From contig CANQRU010000012.1 of the NCBI GenBank assembly GCA_947626395.1, forward strand, positions 1 to 64,000: DNA of 64,000 bases, read 5' to 3'. The DNA is from an uncultured Lachnospiraceae bacterium. Its GTDB lineage: Bacteria; Bacillota; Clostridia; Lachnospirales; Lachnospiraceae. The translations under genes were made by a program, and so were the position numbers. Numbering within the stretch: the first letter of the stretch is position 1; every line of letters begins with the position of its first letter. The notes under the pieces are model-generated. The model did not search any database and was not told the origin of the DNA. It saw only the letters and a program-made list of their open reading frames with translations. Shown here in pieces: positions 33,308 through 42,304 of the stretch.

Positions 33308-35155
33308 ACTGTGGATGTGCAGAAGCGGAATGAGTTCGATTCCTTCGCTTTTTCCGAGATTGCGGCTATACAGTTTTTCTGTGGAATTGTTCCAATGCTC
33401 GTGGACGCCCAGGTTCGTGACCGGATGCCCCTGACTGTCCGTGTAGACAGTGCCGGATGGAGACTTAGCGACGAGTCCGGCCTCATGCAGATAGTTTTCT
33501 ACGGTGGGATTGCCGCGCAGAGAACCGTTGTTTTCCGTGACCGTCGGTTCGTTCATCAGGAAATCCGCGCCTACGCTGTCAATGGCGACCGGATCCTGGG
33601 ATACGAACACGCTGGAAGTGTAATCTCCGTCAAAGGGAGACTGCTGCCATCTGGAATTGTTTCCGGTGATGGACGCTCCCTCACTGGGAGCGCAGATGAG
33701 GGCGTCCAGCATATAGAGTATCGTTTTCCCGCCGAGATCCGCATTTGCCATCAGATCAACAAGAGGGCTGTAAATGCCCATCTCATTTCGGGTAAGCCAT
33801 TGATGCAGGTTTGCGCCTTCCGGCGGGCGCATGGTATTTCCATTGATGAAGGAGCCAAAATGATTCTTCCCGCACAGTGTGATCCCGTAGCTATGCCCTT
33901 TGAGGTTGGCCAGGTTGATGACATATGCCGCTTCGGTGACGCAGGTGGGCAGGTAGTTGACCTTTCCGCTGAAAGAATGGGACCAGACAATGGGGGCGGA
34001 CTCGTCCGCGACGCCGGTGCTGCGGTCAACGAAATGAATACCATTCAGTTCCCCATTCGTACACATTTCTACCATGTAGTCCGGGAAAAGCCGGGACACG
34101 TCATAGACGGTGATGTTCTCCGGTGCGACGCCGGCTTCCTCTACCAGCGATGTGAGCAAGGCTTTCAGCAGCACTGGGTTGGTATAGCTCATTTTCGTTT
34201 CGCCGGAGGTGTCGTCGTCATAGACGGCGGAGCCGTTGATATTGGCTTTGATGGCAATTTTTTCGCCGGCGGTGTAGCCGCCGCTCCTGCCGCGGGTACT
34301 GTTATTCGCGGCGAACAGCGCCGCCCAGCCGTCTTTCGCATTCTCCTTTCCGCCGAGGGAAGCGATGCTTTCATTTACCATATCTAAAATGGCGCTTTCG
34401 TCGAAGTGATCTGTTTCCCACCAGTAGCCTTTTCCATCCCAGTCCACGCTCTCCGGGTCGTAGGCCCAGACCACGCGCCCCGGCATGGCGCCGACGCCGG
34501 TTCCGTAGGGTTCGTGCTGCGGATAAATCCCGTCGTAAGGCAATGTGGACACCTCCTTCGTATCTATTAGTTCATGGCTCTCAAGCCATGCCTGTATTTC
34601 CGATTCGGAGGTTCCGGCTGCAAAGCGTGTACCATCCAGCCAGTTTGCGTTCGGTGCAAGGGAGTGAAGATTGCTTGCACTGGAGCCGATCCCGCTGGAA
34701 TGCGACGTGCAGAACGGCAGAATCGTCTTGCCGGAAAAATCATAGCTTTCCAAAAAAGTATAGATGATCTTCGGGGCCTGACCGTGCCAAATGGGGTAGC
34801 CGATCAGCACAGTGTCGTACTGACTCATATTCTTGATCAAGCCGGATATTGCCGGACGCGCGGACGGATCGTTTTGCTCCTGATCGGCTCGGCCTCCTGT
34901 GTAATAGGCCAAGTCCTCATCCGTGTAGGGGTCTTGCGGTACAATTTCGTAAATATCGGCATTCAGAATGCCGGCGGCATATTCGGCGAGATTTTTTGTC
35001 GTCCCCGTCGCGGAAAAGTAAGCGACAAGGACAGACGCCCCCTTGGATTTGGCGGGTGTACTTTCCGCACAGGAAGCAAGGCAAATGCAGCCGATCAGAG
35101 CTACCAAAATACCGGAAACGATTTTTTTCATATATTTTCTCACGCTTTCCATCAT
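33293..35155 (-). CDS. lipoprotein with flavodoxin domain fused to DUF362 domain
   Basis: This predicted exported lipoprotein of 620 residues has a signal peptide with lipobox LASC (Cys29). A flavodoxin domain follows at about 40-200, with the FMN-phosphate loop FSATGTTKNLAEYA and GYPIWHGQAPKI. A connector (LPYDGIYPQHEPYGTGVGAM) leads to a DUF362-type domain (about 215-610), a family tied to iron-sulfur proteins. Flavodoxins are usually cytoplasmic, so a surface-anchored copy fused to DUF362 is odd and suggests extracytoplasmic electron transfer. The start may be ATG 35155 or ATG 35131 (MKKIVSG); neither has a strong ribosome site. An alpha/beta hydrolase and a small protein gene follow upstream on the same strand. 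Confidence 0.82.
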   Translation of the reverse strand: MMESVRKYMKKIVSGILVALIGCICLASCAESTPAKSKGASVLVAYFSATGTTKNLAEYAAGILNADIYEIVPQDPYTDEDLAYYTGGRADQEQNDPSARPAISGLIKNMSQYDTVLIGYPIWHGQAPKIIYTFLESYDFSGKTILPFCTSHSSGIGSSASNLHSLAPNANWLDGTRFAAGTSESEIQAWLESHELIDTKEVSTLPYDGIYPQHEPYGTGVGAMPGRVVWAYDPESVDWDGKGYWWETDHFDESAILDMVNESIASLGGKENAKDGWAALFAANNSTRGRSGGYTAGEKIAIKANINGSAVYDDDTSGETKMSYTNPVLLKALLTSLVEEAGVAPENITVYDVSRLFPDYMVEMCTNGELNGIHFVDRSTGVADESAPIVWSHSFSGKVNYLPTCVTEAAYVINLANLKGHSYGITLCGKNHFGSFINGNTMRPPEGANLHQWLTRNEMGIYSPLVDLMANADLGGKTILYMLDALICAPSEGASITGNNSRWQQSPFDGDYTSSVFVSQDPVAIDSVGADFLMNEPTVTENNGSLRGNPTVENYLHEAGLVAKSPSGTVYTDSQGHPVTNLGVHEHWNNSTEKLYSRNLGKSEGIELIPLLHIHSAGKS

Positions 35156-35191
35156 TTTAACGACGTGTCAAAGCTTCTGATTCCAAAACAA

Positions 35192-36193
35192 TTACCTTTT
35201 AAGATATTCTGTAAAGAAGTGCTCCAGTCTGTCAAATGGAATCGCGTTCTTCCCGCCGCCGTCGTACAGATCGGTGTGGACGGCGTCCGGAATGATCAAA
35301 AGCTCCTTGTTGTCTGTATACTTGCTGTCCTTTGTCATGGCGGCGTAGGCGTCCTTACTGAAATAGCAGGAGTGAGCTTTCTCACCGTGCATAATCAGCA
35401 CAGCGCTTCTGATCTCATTGCTGTATTTGAGAATGGGCTGATTGAGGAAGGATTCACAGCCGATCACATTCCACCCGCCGTTGGAGTTGAGGCTGCGGGG
35501 ATGGTAACCACGTTCAGTCTTATAGTAATCATAATAATCCTTTACGAAGAACGGCGCGTCCTCCGGCAGAGGATCAACGACACCGCCGCCGAGAGCGTAA
35601 TCTCCCGCCTTCAAATCCGCAAGCCGCTGCGCGCACATGGCCGCCTTTTTCTGATACCGGGCTTCTTCGCTGTCCTCGGCGTCAAAGTAGCCGTTGGCAT
35701 TCACTCTTGTCATGTCGTACATGGTGGAGGCTACGGTCGCTTTTACTCTCGTATCCAATGCCGCCGTATTCAGTGCCATGCCGCCCCAGCCGCAGATACC
35801 GATAATACCGATTCGGTCAGGATCAACTTTATCGTGCAGCGACAGAAAATCCACCGCCGCCATAAAGTCCTCGGTATTGATGTCGGGGGACGCCATGTAG
35901 CGGATATTTCCGCCGCTCTCGCCGGTGAAGGAGGGATCAAAGGCGATGGTCAGAAATCCGCGCTCCGCCATCGTCTGGGCGTACAGTCCCGCCGCCTGCT
36001 CCTTGACCGCGCCGAAGGGGCCGCATACTGCAATCGCCGGAAGCTTACCTTCCGCATGTTTCGGAACATACAGATCCGCCGCCAGCGTGATACCGTAACG
36101 GTTCACAAAGGTCACCTTGCTGTGATCGACTTTTTCGCTTTTGGGAAAGGTTTTATCCCATTCCGCCGTCAGTTTCAGTTCTTCTTTTTTCAT
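35192..36193 (-). CDS. alpha/beta hydrolase, dienelactone-hydrolase-like
   Basis: This cytoplasmic hydrolase of 333 residues has a core fold seen in ADLYVPKHAEGKLPAIAVCG, a nucleophile elbow IGICGWGGMALNTA and late segments IMHGEKAHS and DAVHTDLYD that would supply Asp and His. The elbow reads G-x-C-x-G-G, so the nucleophile is probably Cys, as in dienelactone hydrolases. Substrate is unknown. The gene lies 36 bases from the flavodoxin-DUF362 gene and 21 bases from the small protein gene, forming a minus-strand operon divergent from the LysR gene, whose product probably controls it. Confidence 0.85.
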   Translation of the reverse strand: MKKEELKLTAEWDKTFPKSEKVDHSKVTFVNRYGITLAADLYVPKHAEGKLPAIAVCGPFGAVKEQAAGLYAQTMAERGFLTIAFDPSFTGESGGNIRYMASPDINTEDFMAAVDFLSLHDKVDPDRIGIIGICGWGGMALNTAALDTRVKATVASTMYDMTRVNANGYFDAEDSEEARYQKKAAMCAQRLADLKAGDYALGGGVVDPLPEDAPFFVKDYYDYYKTERGYHPRSLNSNGGWNVIGCESFLNQPILKYSNEIRSAVLIMHGEKAHSCYFSKDAYAAMTKDSKYTDNKELLIIPDAVHTDLYDGGGKNAIPFDRLEHFFTEYLKR

Positions 36194-36214
36194 GCTGCTT
36201 TTCCCATCCTTTCA

Positions 36215-36442
36215 TTATTTCACTGAAAATTTTTCGGTCTGTCTTATCAGGTAATCCATACGATCAACCCGATTCTGGCTTTCATGCATTTGTTCCATCA
36301 GGGCACAGCGGCATTGTTTGAGGAACTTTGTCAGTTCGTTAAAGCTGCCCGCGTTCAAAAAGCATCCGGCTCTTTGGATTTCCTCTTTCGTACATCCTGC
36401 TTCAGCCATCCCTGCGAGCAGATTCTCCGTTTGTTCGCTCAT
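36215..36442 (-). CDS. small conserved protein of unknown function
   Basis: This soluble, helical protein of about 75 residues starts MSEQTENLLAGMAEAGCTKE and has regularly spaced charged residues and three cysteines. Similar small proteins occur next to LysR-type regulators and redox genes in Clostridia, from memory. ATG 36442 is preferred because AAAGGA lies 7 bases upstream; in-frame ATGs at 36445 and 36478 are possible. It is the first gene of the minus-strand operon that continues with the alpha/beta hydrolase and the flavodoxin-DUF362 lipoprotein. Confidence 0.65.
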   Translation of the reverse strand: MSEQTENLLAGMAEAGCTKEEIQRAGCFLNAGSFNELTKFLKQCRCALMEQMHESQNRVDRMDYLIRQTEKFSVK

Positions 36443-36493
36443 CATCTCGTCCTTTCTGCGCCCGATTTTTTCTGACATCTACAATATAGCACA

Positions 36494-36560
36494 TTGACAT
36501 TTTCCCTCGCTAATGGCTATAATGAATATCGTGATATTCGTTTTAGGAATATCATGATAT
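36494..36560 (+). promoter_or_regulatory. lysR promoter and paired operator palindromes
   Basis: TTGACA (36494-36499), 18-base spacer, TATAAT (36518-36523). Immediately after lies GAATATCGTGATATTC (36524-36539), and a second palindrome ATATCATGATAT (36549-36560) centred about 23 bases further on. They are good candidate LysR-type binding sites between the divergent transcription units. Confidence 0.75.
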
Positions 36561-36578
36561 GAAACGGAGGACAGGAAT

Positions 36579-37454
36579 ATGGAAATTCGTACTTTAAGAT
36601 ATTTTCTTGCCGTTGCAAGGGAAGAAAACATGACCCGCGCCGCCGAATATCTGCACGTTACCCAGCCGACGCTCTCAAAGCAGATCCAGTCTTTGGAGGA
36701 CGAGCTTGGGAAAAAGCTGTTTATACGGCACAGCTTCAGCATTTCGCTGACCGAGGAAGGAATCCTTCTCAGAAAGCGGGCAGAAGATTTAGTTTCGATG
36801 GCGGATAAGATCATCGGCGAATTTGTGTCATTGGACGATCTAACCGGCGGAGATATTTATTTTGGGCTGGCTGAGTCCTATCAGATACGTTACCTTGCCC
36901 GGGAGATCAAGCGTTTCAAAGAGATCTATCCCGGCCTGCGCTACCATATCAGCAGCGGGGATACGGAGCAGGTCACGGAAAAGCTGGATAAGGGCGTTCT
37001 CGATTTTGCCGTGCTGGCGGAGGAGCCGGATACCGCGAAGTACCACTATCTCACGTTCCCGGAAGCGGATGTATGGGGACTTGTCATGCCCGCGGATCAC
37101 CCTCTGGCGGAAAAAGAGAGCATCCTTGCGGAAGATGTTATCGGGCTGCCCCTGTTCTGCTCGGAACAAGGGTGGAAACGGGACATTCCATGCTGGTGCG
37201 GAGAGAAAATGGACAGACTGCATCTGGAGGGCTCCTTCCGCTTATCCTACAACGCATCTTTGTTTGTCAAAGAAGGGCTGGGGTTTCTGCTCACGTTTGA
37301 CAAGCTTATCGATACGAGCCCGGCAAGCGGGCTTGCGTTCCGTCCGCTTGCGCCGAAGCTGGAAACGAGGATGTATCTGATATGGAGAAAGTACCAGGTT
37401 TTCACGCCGATCGCGGAACGGCTGCTCGCGGAATTGAAAGAACGGTTTGTCTGA
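36579..37454 (+). CDS. LysR family transcriptional regulator
   Basis: This protein of 291 residues has the LysR-type N-terminal winged HTH (MEIRTLRYFLAVAREENMTR then AAEYLHVTQPTLSKQIQSLE, residues 1-60) and a periplasmic-binding-protein-like effector domain (about 90-285). It starts at ATG 36579 after GGAGG. It is divergent from the small-protein/hydrolase/flavodoxin operon, with paired palindromes in the shared region, so it most likely controls both itself and that operon. The effector is unknown; the redox nature of the target operon suggests a redox or electrophile signal, which is inference. Confidence 0.92.
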   Translation: MEIRTLRYFLAVAREENMTRAAEYLHVTQPTLSKQIQSLEDELGKKLFIRHSFSISLTEEGILLRKRAEDLVSMADKIIGEFVSLDDLTGGDIYFGLAESYQIRYLAREIKRFKEIYPGLRYHISSGDTEQVTEKLDKGVLDFAVLAEEPDTAKYHYLTFPEADVWGLVMPADHPLAEKESILAEDVIGLPLFCSEQGWKRDIPCWCGEKMDRLHLEGSFRLSYNASLFVKEGLGFLLTFDKLIDTSPASGLAFRPLAPKLETRMYLIWRKYQVFTPIAERLLAELKERFV

Positions 37455-37474
37455 GATAAGCCGGGAAAATAAAA

Positions 37475-37535
37475 CGCCCGTCTCCGTTACGGCTGATACG
37501 GATACGTTCCAGCCGCGGGAGGCGGGCGGTTTGGG
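37475..37535. terminator. bidirectional terminator between lysR and the GH2 gene
   Basis: CGCCCGTCTCC (37475-37485) pairs with GGAGGCGGGCG (37518-37528) with one wobble; A-rich and T-rich flanks serve the minus and plus directions respectively. Confidence 0.75.
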
Positions 37536-37536
37536 T

Positions 37537-39336
37537 CTAGAATTTGTTCATTAACTCTTGATAATATTTCTGCAGCACGTAAAACGCCGGCTTCTTATAT
37601 TTCTTGTCCGGAGAGAGCAGTCCCTTGCGGTTATAGTAGCCCTGGATCGCGCTGGTGCGCCGCGGACAGCGGAAATCGTACAGGATCCAGGGGGTCGTGC
37701 CTTTCACATAATCGATGCCCCGCAGGGTCTCGGCCTGCCGTTCGTAGACGTAGGCCTGGTATTCTTCCGTGCCTTTATCCTGGATGGTTCCGTGGTGCCC
37801 CGGCATGGCGTCCGCGCCGAATTCCGTGATGATCACCGGCTTCGACGGATCGCTGTTGGCAAAAAGCTGGGGCAGCTGGGCGAAATCCGGGGAATACCAC
37901 CCGAAATACTCGTTCAGCCCGATGATATCCAGATATTCCGCCAGACGGTCGGCGATGGCCAGCTTGTGCATACTGACCAGGCAGGCGGCGGAGACCATGC
38001 GGGTCTCGTCGACCGCATGGGCGCAGTCGGCCAGACGCTTCATGAATGCCAGACGTTCGTCGGAGTCGGCGTTCTCATTTCCAACGGACCAGATGATCAC
38101 GCTGGCCCGGTTCCAGTCCCGATAGATCAGCTCCTTCAGCTGATTCTCCGCGTCCTTGTAGGTCTCTTCGCGGGTGAAGCGGATCGCCCAGTAGACCGGG
38201 ATCTCCTCCCAGAGAAGAAGGCCTTCCCGGTCGGCCAGCTTCGCCATGCGTTCGTCGTGGGGATAATGGGCCAGGCGCATGAAGTTGCAGTTCATTTCTT
38301 TGGCCAGGCGGATGGTCTCCAGACGCTCTTCATCAGTAGGCGCCTTGCCGTGAGCGACGCTTTCCTCATGGCAGCTGATGCCGCGCAGATAAATGGGCCT
38401 GCCGTTTAAGAGGATGTCGCGTCCCCGGACGCGGATCTCGCGGAAACCGACGGTGTCGCTGACCGCGTCCTCGCCGCAGGTGAGGGAGACGTCGTAGAGC
38501 CGGGGATGTTCCGGTGACCATAATTCAGGAGACGCGTCGATGATGAGTTCGCCATAGCCGTCTGCGAGCGGGATCTCTGCGCGGATGTTAAGTTCCGGGA
38601 TGCGCAGTTCGGCGGAGGCGGAAGCGGATTCTGACACCTGCACGCGCACCTTGATCTTCGAGAACGTCCCGTCCGGCACCAGAGCGATCTGGAATTTCTT
38701 TATGTATGTGGCCGGAACCCGGATCAGATCGATGTCCCGGTAGATTCCGCCGTAGTTGAACCAGTCTGTATTCTCCGTGGGCACCTGCTCCGGACGCCGG
38801 GTGCTGTCGGCCTGGATCAGGATCCGGTTCTCCGCCTGCAGCGCTTCGGTTACTTCGAAATACGCCGGCGTCGAGCCGCCCCGGTGCATGCCGATGTATT
38901 TTTTGTTCAGAAATACCCGGCAGATATAATTGGCCGCGCCTACTTTTAAGAAGACGCGCTCCTTTGTCCCGGCCGCGCCCGTTTCCCCGGCCGCGTAACG
39001 GAAGGTGCGGGTAAAGACCATGCTGCCTTCGTAGAGCAGGAACATTTCCTTCTCCGTATTCCAGCAGCAGGGCAGGTTCATCGTGGGCCATTCGTCGAAG
39101 GAGTAGTCTACCGGCAGCGTGAAGCCGTTTTTGTCCTCGTACCGCTCCTCAAACCAGTGCTGGCGTATGCAGGTGTCGTACTGGTCGACGGCGTAGTGCC
39201 AGGCGCCGTTTAGGGATTCCTTTCTGCGGCCGCAGTCGAAGAACATATCGTCCGCCGTGGCCTGCGGATCTTCGTACTCGCCCAGATAATCTTCCAGATT
39301 GATGTCGGATACATTTTTCTGCTGATATTTTTTCAT
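37537..39336 (-). CDS. GH2 glycosidase, probable beta-glucuronidase
   Basis: This cytoplasmic enzyme of 599 residues has the GH2 order: jelly-roll domain, Ig-like domain, then TIM barrel. The acid/base is Glu421 in WSVGNEN and the nucleophile Glu505 in ITEFGADA. Asn569 and Lys571 in NRKG match the NxK pair that binds the glucuronide carboxylate in beta-glucuronidases (N566/K568 in the E. coli enzyme), and the region before the active site ([13 protein letters not shown]) is also GUS-like. ATG 39336 follows AAGGAG; ATG 39360 is in frame but lacks a ribosome site. Galactosidase or another GH2 activity remains possible. It would release aglycones from host or drug glucuronides. Confidence 0.85.
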   Translation of the reverse strand: MKKYQQKNVSDINLEDYLGEYEDPQATADDMFFDCGRRKESLNGAWHYAVDQYDTCIRQHWFEERYEDKNGFTLPVDYSFDEWPTMNLPCCWNTEKEMFLLYEGSMVFTRTFRYAAGETGAAGTKERVFLKVGAANYICRVFLNKKYIGMHRGGSTPAYFEVTEALQAENRILIQADSTRRPEQVPTENTDWFNYGGIYRDIDLIRVPATYIKKFQIALVPDGTFSKIKVRVQVSESASASAELRIPELNIRAEIPLADGYGELIIDASPELWSPEHPRLYDVSLTCGEDAVSDTVGFREIRVRGRDILLNGRPIYLRGISCHEESVAHGKAPTDEERLETIRLAKEMNCNFMRLAHYPHDERMAKLADREGLLLWEEIPVYWAIRFTREETYKDAENQLKELIYRDWNRASVIIWSVGNENADSDERLAFMKRLADCAHAVDETRMVSAACLVSMHKLAIADRLAEYLDIIGLNEYFGWYSPDFAQLPQLFANSDPSKPVIITEFGADAMPGHHGTIQDKGTEEYQAYVYERQAETLRGIDYVKGTTPWILYDFRCPRRTSAIQGYYNRKGLLSPDKKYKKPAFYVLQKYYQELMNKF

Positions 39337-39349
39337 ATGGGATCTCCTT

Positions 39350-39387
39350 TTCATTTCCATGCGAGAAAAGCGCTAATGACGCTCTGA
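39350..39387 (-). repeat. TTTCCATGC leader repeat, copy 1
   Basis: Plus-strand TTTCCATGCGAG ... TGACGCTCTGATT, an imperfect ~38-base unit. Related copies lie at 45383-45420 and 46580-46615, each within 110 bases upstream of a minus-strand start codon; a shorter core also occurs at 29405-29416 before citG and at 46540-46550. Confidence 0.5.
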
Positions 39388-39391
39388 TTGT

Positions 39392-39420
39392 ATTGTAAAT
39401 GAATCGTATGGAAAATGCAA
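39392..39420 (-). promoter_or_regulatory. promoter of the GH2 gene
   Basis: On the minus strand TTGCAT (39420-39415), 17-base spacer, TACAAT (39397-39392). A copy of the TTTCCATGC repeat lies between this promoter and the start codon. Confidence 0.6.
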
Positions 39421-39511
39421 GGGCAGAAGCCGACAGAGGAACATCAGACTTGTCAGAGAGTTAACCGCTTTGAAAGAGATTAGCTCTCTGCCTGTACCCT
39501 GTCTGTCAGCG

Positions 39512-42046
39512 TTAATGATAGTTTGTGCGGCACATGGTTTGAAAATCGGCTCTGTTCTGGCTGCCGGCCGCATTGCGGAAAACGCGGGTATCCTTTTTGT
39601 CGGAATCGAAGGTATACTCAAGGGCTGCCGTGTAACCATCTCCGATCTGATCGGGCTCATATTTACGGTATAGGCCGTCAGCGATGGGATAAAACCCTTC
39701 TCCGATGCCCCGGTATGCCGTAAGCTGCCATATGGCCGCAGTATTCCCTTTCATTTGGTGCATAAATTTTACGATTCCGATTCCCTCTGCATAGAAACAT
39801 TCGCTTTTTCCGCCAAAATAGGAGTTCAAAGCAAGATCAAAGCGGATATGCCGGCAATTTTCAAACGTCCCGGCCGGTGTGGTCACCGCCTCGTCCTCTA
39901 AGACTGCGAATTCCTTTAACGTTTTATGCGGCTTTGCGGCGAACCCGGGCGTCCATCTGTCGTTCCAGCGCCCCATACCGCATTCGTCAATGATCTCGTC
40001 GAAAAAGCTGTAGAGCATTTTCTGGCCTTCCGGCCCTAAATTGGAAGTATTTTTCCATTCAAAATGTTCTTTTTGCATCCATTCTGTTTTCCCGTTTGTT
40101 TTCGTAAAGATGCCGCTGCTATAGAAATTCCAGCGCCCTATCTGAGTACAATCTGGCGTGATCTCAGGATCGGTGCCAAGAATTCTCAGCATGACGTCTT
40201 CTGCAACCTGTATTTGGACCCTTTGACGCCTTGTTTGGGCGAGTTCCCTTGCGCGGCGCAGCGGACCTCTGACGTCAATCAAATGCTGGATACCGTCAGG
40301 ATCGCAGCCATCGGTGCAGTAGTTTTGTCTTATTTCCTCCATTTTACCGTCAAAGGTATCCGAATAGCCCAGGGTTTCGCAGCAGATCACGGCGGCTGCC
40401 GTTGCCGCATTGTCTTTATATGCCGTTATCTCGAAAAAAATATCCTTATCGTACAGAACCGTCCCTTCGTCCCCCACAGCCTGATAATCCCATCGGTTTC
40501 CGGGCGCGAAGGGGATGATCCCTTCTCCCCCCGCAATATGTGCCCCGGACAATTCGAGAATTCTTCTCATACCGTAGCGTTCCGCTTCCTGGCGGACGAT
40601 GCCTGTTCCGGCGCAAAGGAAGGTTTTGCAGTAGGTTAATCCATGCTTATCGCCGCGGAATTCGAATACAAGGCAATGCTCAAACTTTCCCGCAGGCGTG
40701 TCGCAGGTTTCTGTGTCTGAAATGAACTCCAGCTGCCCTTTTCCGGAATCGGACACGATCACATCTCCGACCTGCATTTTGGGGTCATACAGGAGGTGAT
40801 TGCAGGCTGCAAGATTCCAAAATATACTGGCTCCCGCAATTTCTTCTGAACCGCCGTACCCTGGCTGGCTCCAAAAATACAGTTTACCGTCAATAAATCG
40901 ATATATTTCACCGGAGACATGGACGTCTATGTTTCTGAAGCCTTCCCTTCGCGTTGCTTTTAACACCCTGGTTTCGCAGTAAATGGCGGATTTCGCATTG
41001 GCATAGTATTCGTTTTCGGGCGGCAGGATTTTTAATACTTCCTCAAACGCTCCAATGGCCTTTTCATACTGCCCAATACGCCTGTATTCATATCCGAGCC
41101 AAAACCATGTGTACCCAAGGACGCCGGGGAATCCTTTTTCCTTAAAATACGGTATTTGCGTATGCAGCATGAAGTTCCGTTTTTCTTCGCCGTGATACTT
41201 CTCGCACTCATGAGCCGCAACGTTCTGCATAACAGCTTCATTGTGCCCGTCCTCGGCAACTTTTTTGATCTTAGCATAGACTTCATCATTTGCCCATCCG
41301 GGAATCCACCAGGTCCCAAGCATCCAGGCGTCGGCTAGCATATGGCTTTTCTCCTTAGAGTCGGGCAGATCGTTCACCAGCTGCAGAACCGCGTGGTAGT
41401 CGGCTTCAAACCCGGATTTATCGTCCTTGATCTTCCACAGCTTCAGCGCTTCTACCTGACGCATTACGCGGGCAGCAACAGACTCATTTTCGTTATAAGT
41501 TTTTTCCATGATCCCATATCCCTTTCTTAGTTGTTTTCGGCCTTCGAAAAGTCTCCATTTGACCGTGCCCTCGGAGACGGATAGCTTTTGGGCGATCTCT
41601 TTTACCGAAAGATCGGAAAAATAGTGCAGTTTTATCGCTTCGCGGATTTTTTCACTCAGGGCTTCAATGTTTTCATGCAGATCGGCATACTCGAAGAAAT
41701 CCGAATCCGCGGTATCAGGAATATCCCAGTTTTCAAATTCATTTAAGCTGAGACTTGGAATGGCGCTGCGGTATTGTGCTTCGAGGGTTCTTGCATGGTT
41801 TTTCGCTATGCTGCGAACCCATACGCCGAATTTCTCCGTGTCCCGCAAAGCCGAAAGATTCATCCAGGCCGACACAAAAGCGTCCTGCGCGGCGTCCTCC
41901 GCGGAAAATGTACATCCTGTTACCGAATATGCCGCGCTTTTTACCGCGCGCTGATGTCTGGCGACAAGCTCCTCAAAAGCCGATTGGTTTCCAAGGAGAG
42001 TCATTTGCACTAAAGTGGTGTCATCCTTATCCGAGTATTGGTTCAT
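39512..42046 (-). CDS. ECF sigma factor with very large C-terminal sensor-like region
   Basis: This protein of 844 residues starts as an ECF sigma factor: region 2 at about 20-95 (FSAEDAAQDAFVSAWMNLSA then FGVWVRSIAKNHARTLEAQY) and region 4 at about 130-180 (LSVKEIAQKLSVSEGTVKWR). A helical, TPR-like stretch follows (about 200-365; GQYEKAIGAFEEVLKILPPE). Then come two related modules, one with TPAGKFEHCLVFEF ... GTGIVRQEAERYG (about 460-510) and one with TPAGTFENCRHIRF ... GIGIVKFMHQMKG (about 735-790). No membrane segment is seen. It starts at ATG 42046 after AAAAGGAG. It probably senses a ligand within the same polypeptide. Confidence 0.82.
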   Translation of the reverse strand: MNQYSDKDDTTLVQMTLLGNQSAFEELVARHQRAVKSAAYSVTGCTFSAEDAAQDAFVSAWMNLSALRDTEKFGVWVRSIAKNHARTLEAQYRSAIPSLSLNEFENWDIPDTADSDFFEYADLHENIEALSEKIREAIKLHYFSDLSVKEIAQKLSVSEGTVKWRLFEGRKQLRKGYGIMEKTYNENESVAARVMRQVEALKLWKIKDDKSGFEADYHAVLQLVNDLPDSKEKSHMLADAWMLGTWWIPGWANDEVYAKIKKVAEDGHNEAVMQNVAAHECEKYHGEEKRNFMLHTQIPYFKEKGFPGVLGYTWFWLGYEYRRIGQYEKAIGAFEEVLKILPPENEYYANAKSAIYCETRVLKATRREGFRNIDVHVSGEIYRFIDGKLYFWSQPGYGGSEEIAGASIFWNLAACNHLLYDPKMQVGDVIVSDSGKGQLEFISDTETCDTPAGKFEHCLVFEFRGDKHGLTYCKTFLCAGTGIVRQEAERYGMRRILELSGAHIAGGEGIIPFAPGNRWDYQAVGDEGTVLYDKDIFFEITAYKDNAATAAAVICCETLGYSDTFDGKMEEIRQNYCTDGCDPDGIQHLIDVRGPLRRARELAQTRRQRVQIQVAEDVMLRILGTDPEITPDCTQIGRWNFYSSGIFTKTNGKTEWMQKEHFEWKNTSNLGPEGQKMLYSFFDEIIDECGMGRWNDRWTPGFAAKPHKTLKEFAVLEDEAVTTPAGTFENCRHIRFDLALNSYFGGKSECFYAEGIGIVKFMHQMKGNTAAIWQLTAYRGIGEGFYPIADGLYRKYEPDQIGDGYTAALEYTFDSDKKDTRVFRNAAGSQNRADFQTMCRTNYH

Positions 42047-42070
42047 TGCGGACTCCTTTTCTTTTGGTTA

Positions 42071-42103
42071 CACTTATAAGACTCAAAAAACAGGCAAAAG
42101 GTT
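42071..42103 (-). promoter_or_regulatory. ECF-type promoter of the second sigma-fusion gene
   Basis: On the minus strand AACCTTTTG (42103-42095) and GTCT (42082-42079), followed by TATAAGTG. The distance between AACC and GTC start points is 21 bases, the same as in the first sigma-fusion gene's promoter (15015 to 15036). Confidence 0.72.
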
Positions 42104-42149
42104 GGGTCTGTTTTTCATTATAAGTTTCCCCGTCAAAAAGACAAGCAGA

Positions 42150-42240
42150 ACCACACCCCATGCCCCGGCATAGTGTCTGCGCTTGTGCCGCAGGGGTCGA
42201 ATGCGGATAAATGCTGTCATAAGGCAATGAGGGAGTTTTC
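42150..42240 (-). pseudogene. fragment resembling the flavodoxin-DUF362 connector
   Basis: The minus strand encodes SLPYDSIYPHSTPAAQAQ, which resembles TLPYDGIYPQHEPYGTG in the connector of the lipoprotein gene at 33293-35155. The DNA over about 75 bases looks roughly two-thirds identical to 34485-34560. The rest of the gene is absent. It lies just upstream of the second sigma-fusion gene and is taken as a decayed remnant. Confidence 0.45.
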
Positions 42241-42257
42241 TTACTTTCCGTACCCAC

Positions 42258-42286
42258 TTGAAAATTGTTACCATATATGATAACAT
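42258..42286 (+). promoter_or_regulatory. promoter and operator of the HTH-HipA-like gene
   Basis: TTGAAA (42258-42263) precedes the near-palindrome TGTTACCATATATGATAACA (42266-42285), which covers the expected -10 region (TAACAT, 42281-42286). Self-repression by the gene's own HTH domain is the natural inference. Confidence 0.6.
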
Positions 42287-42304
42287 AAGGAGAGGAACGG
42301 AGAG

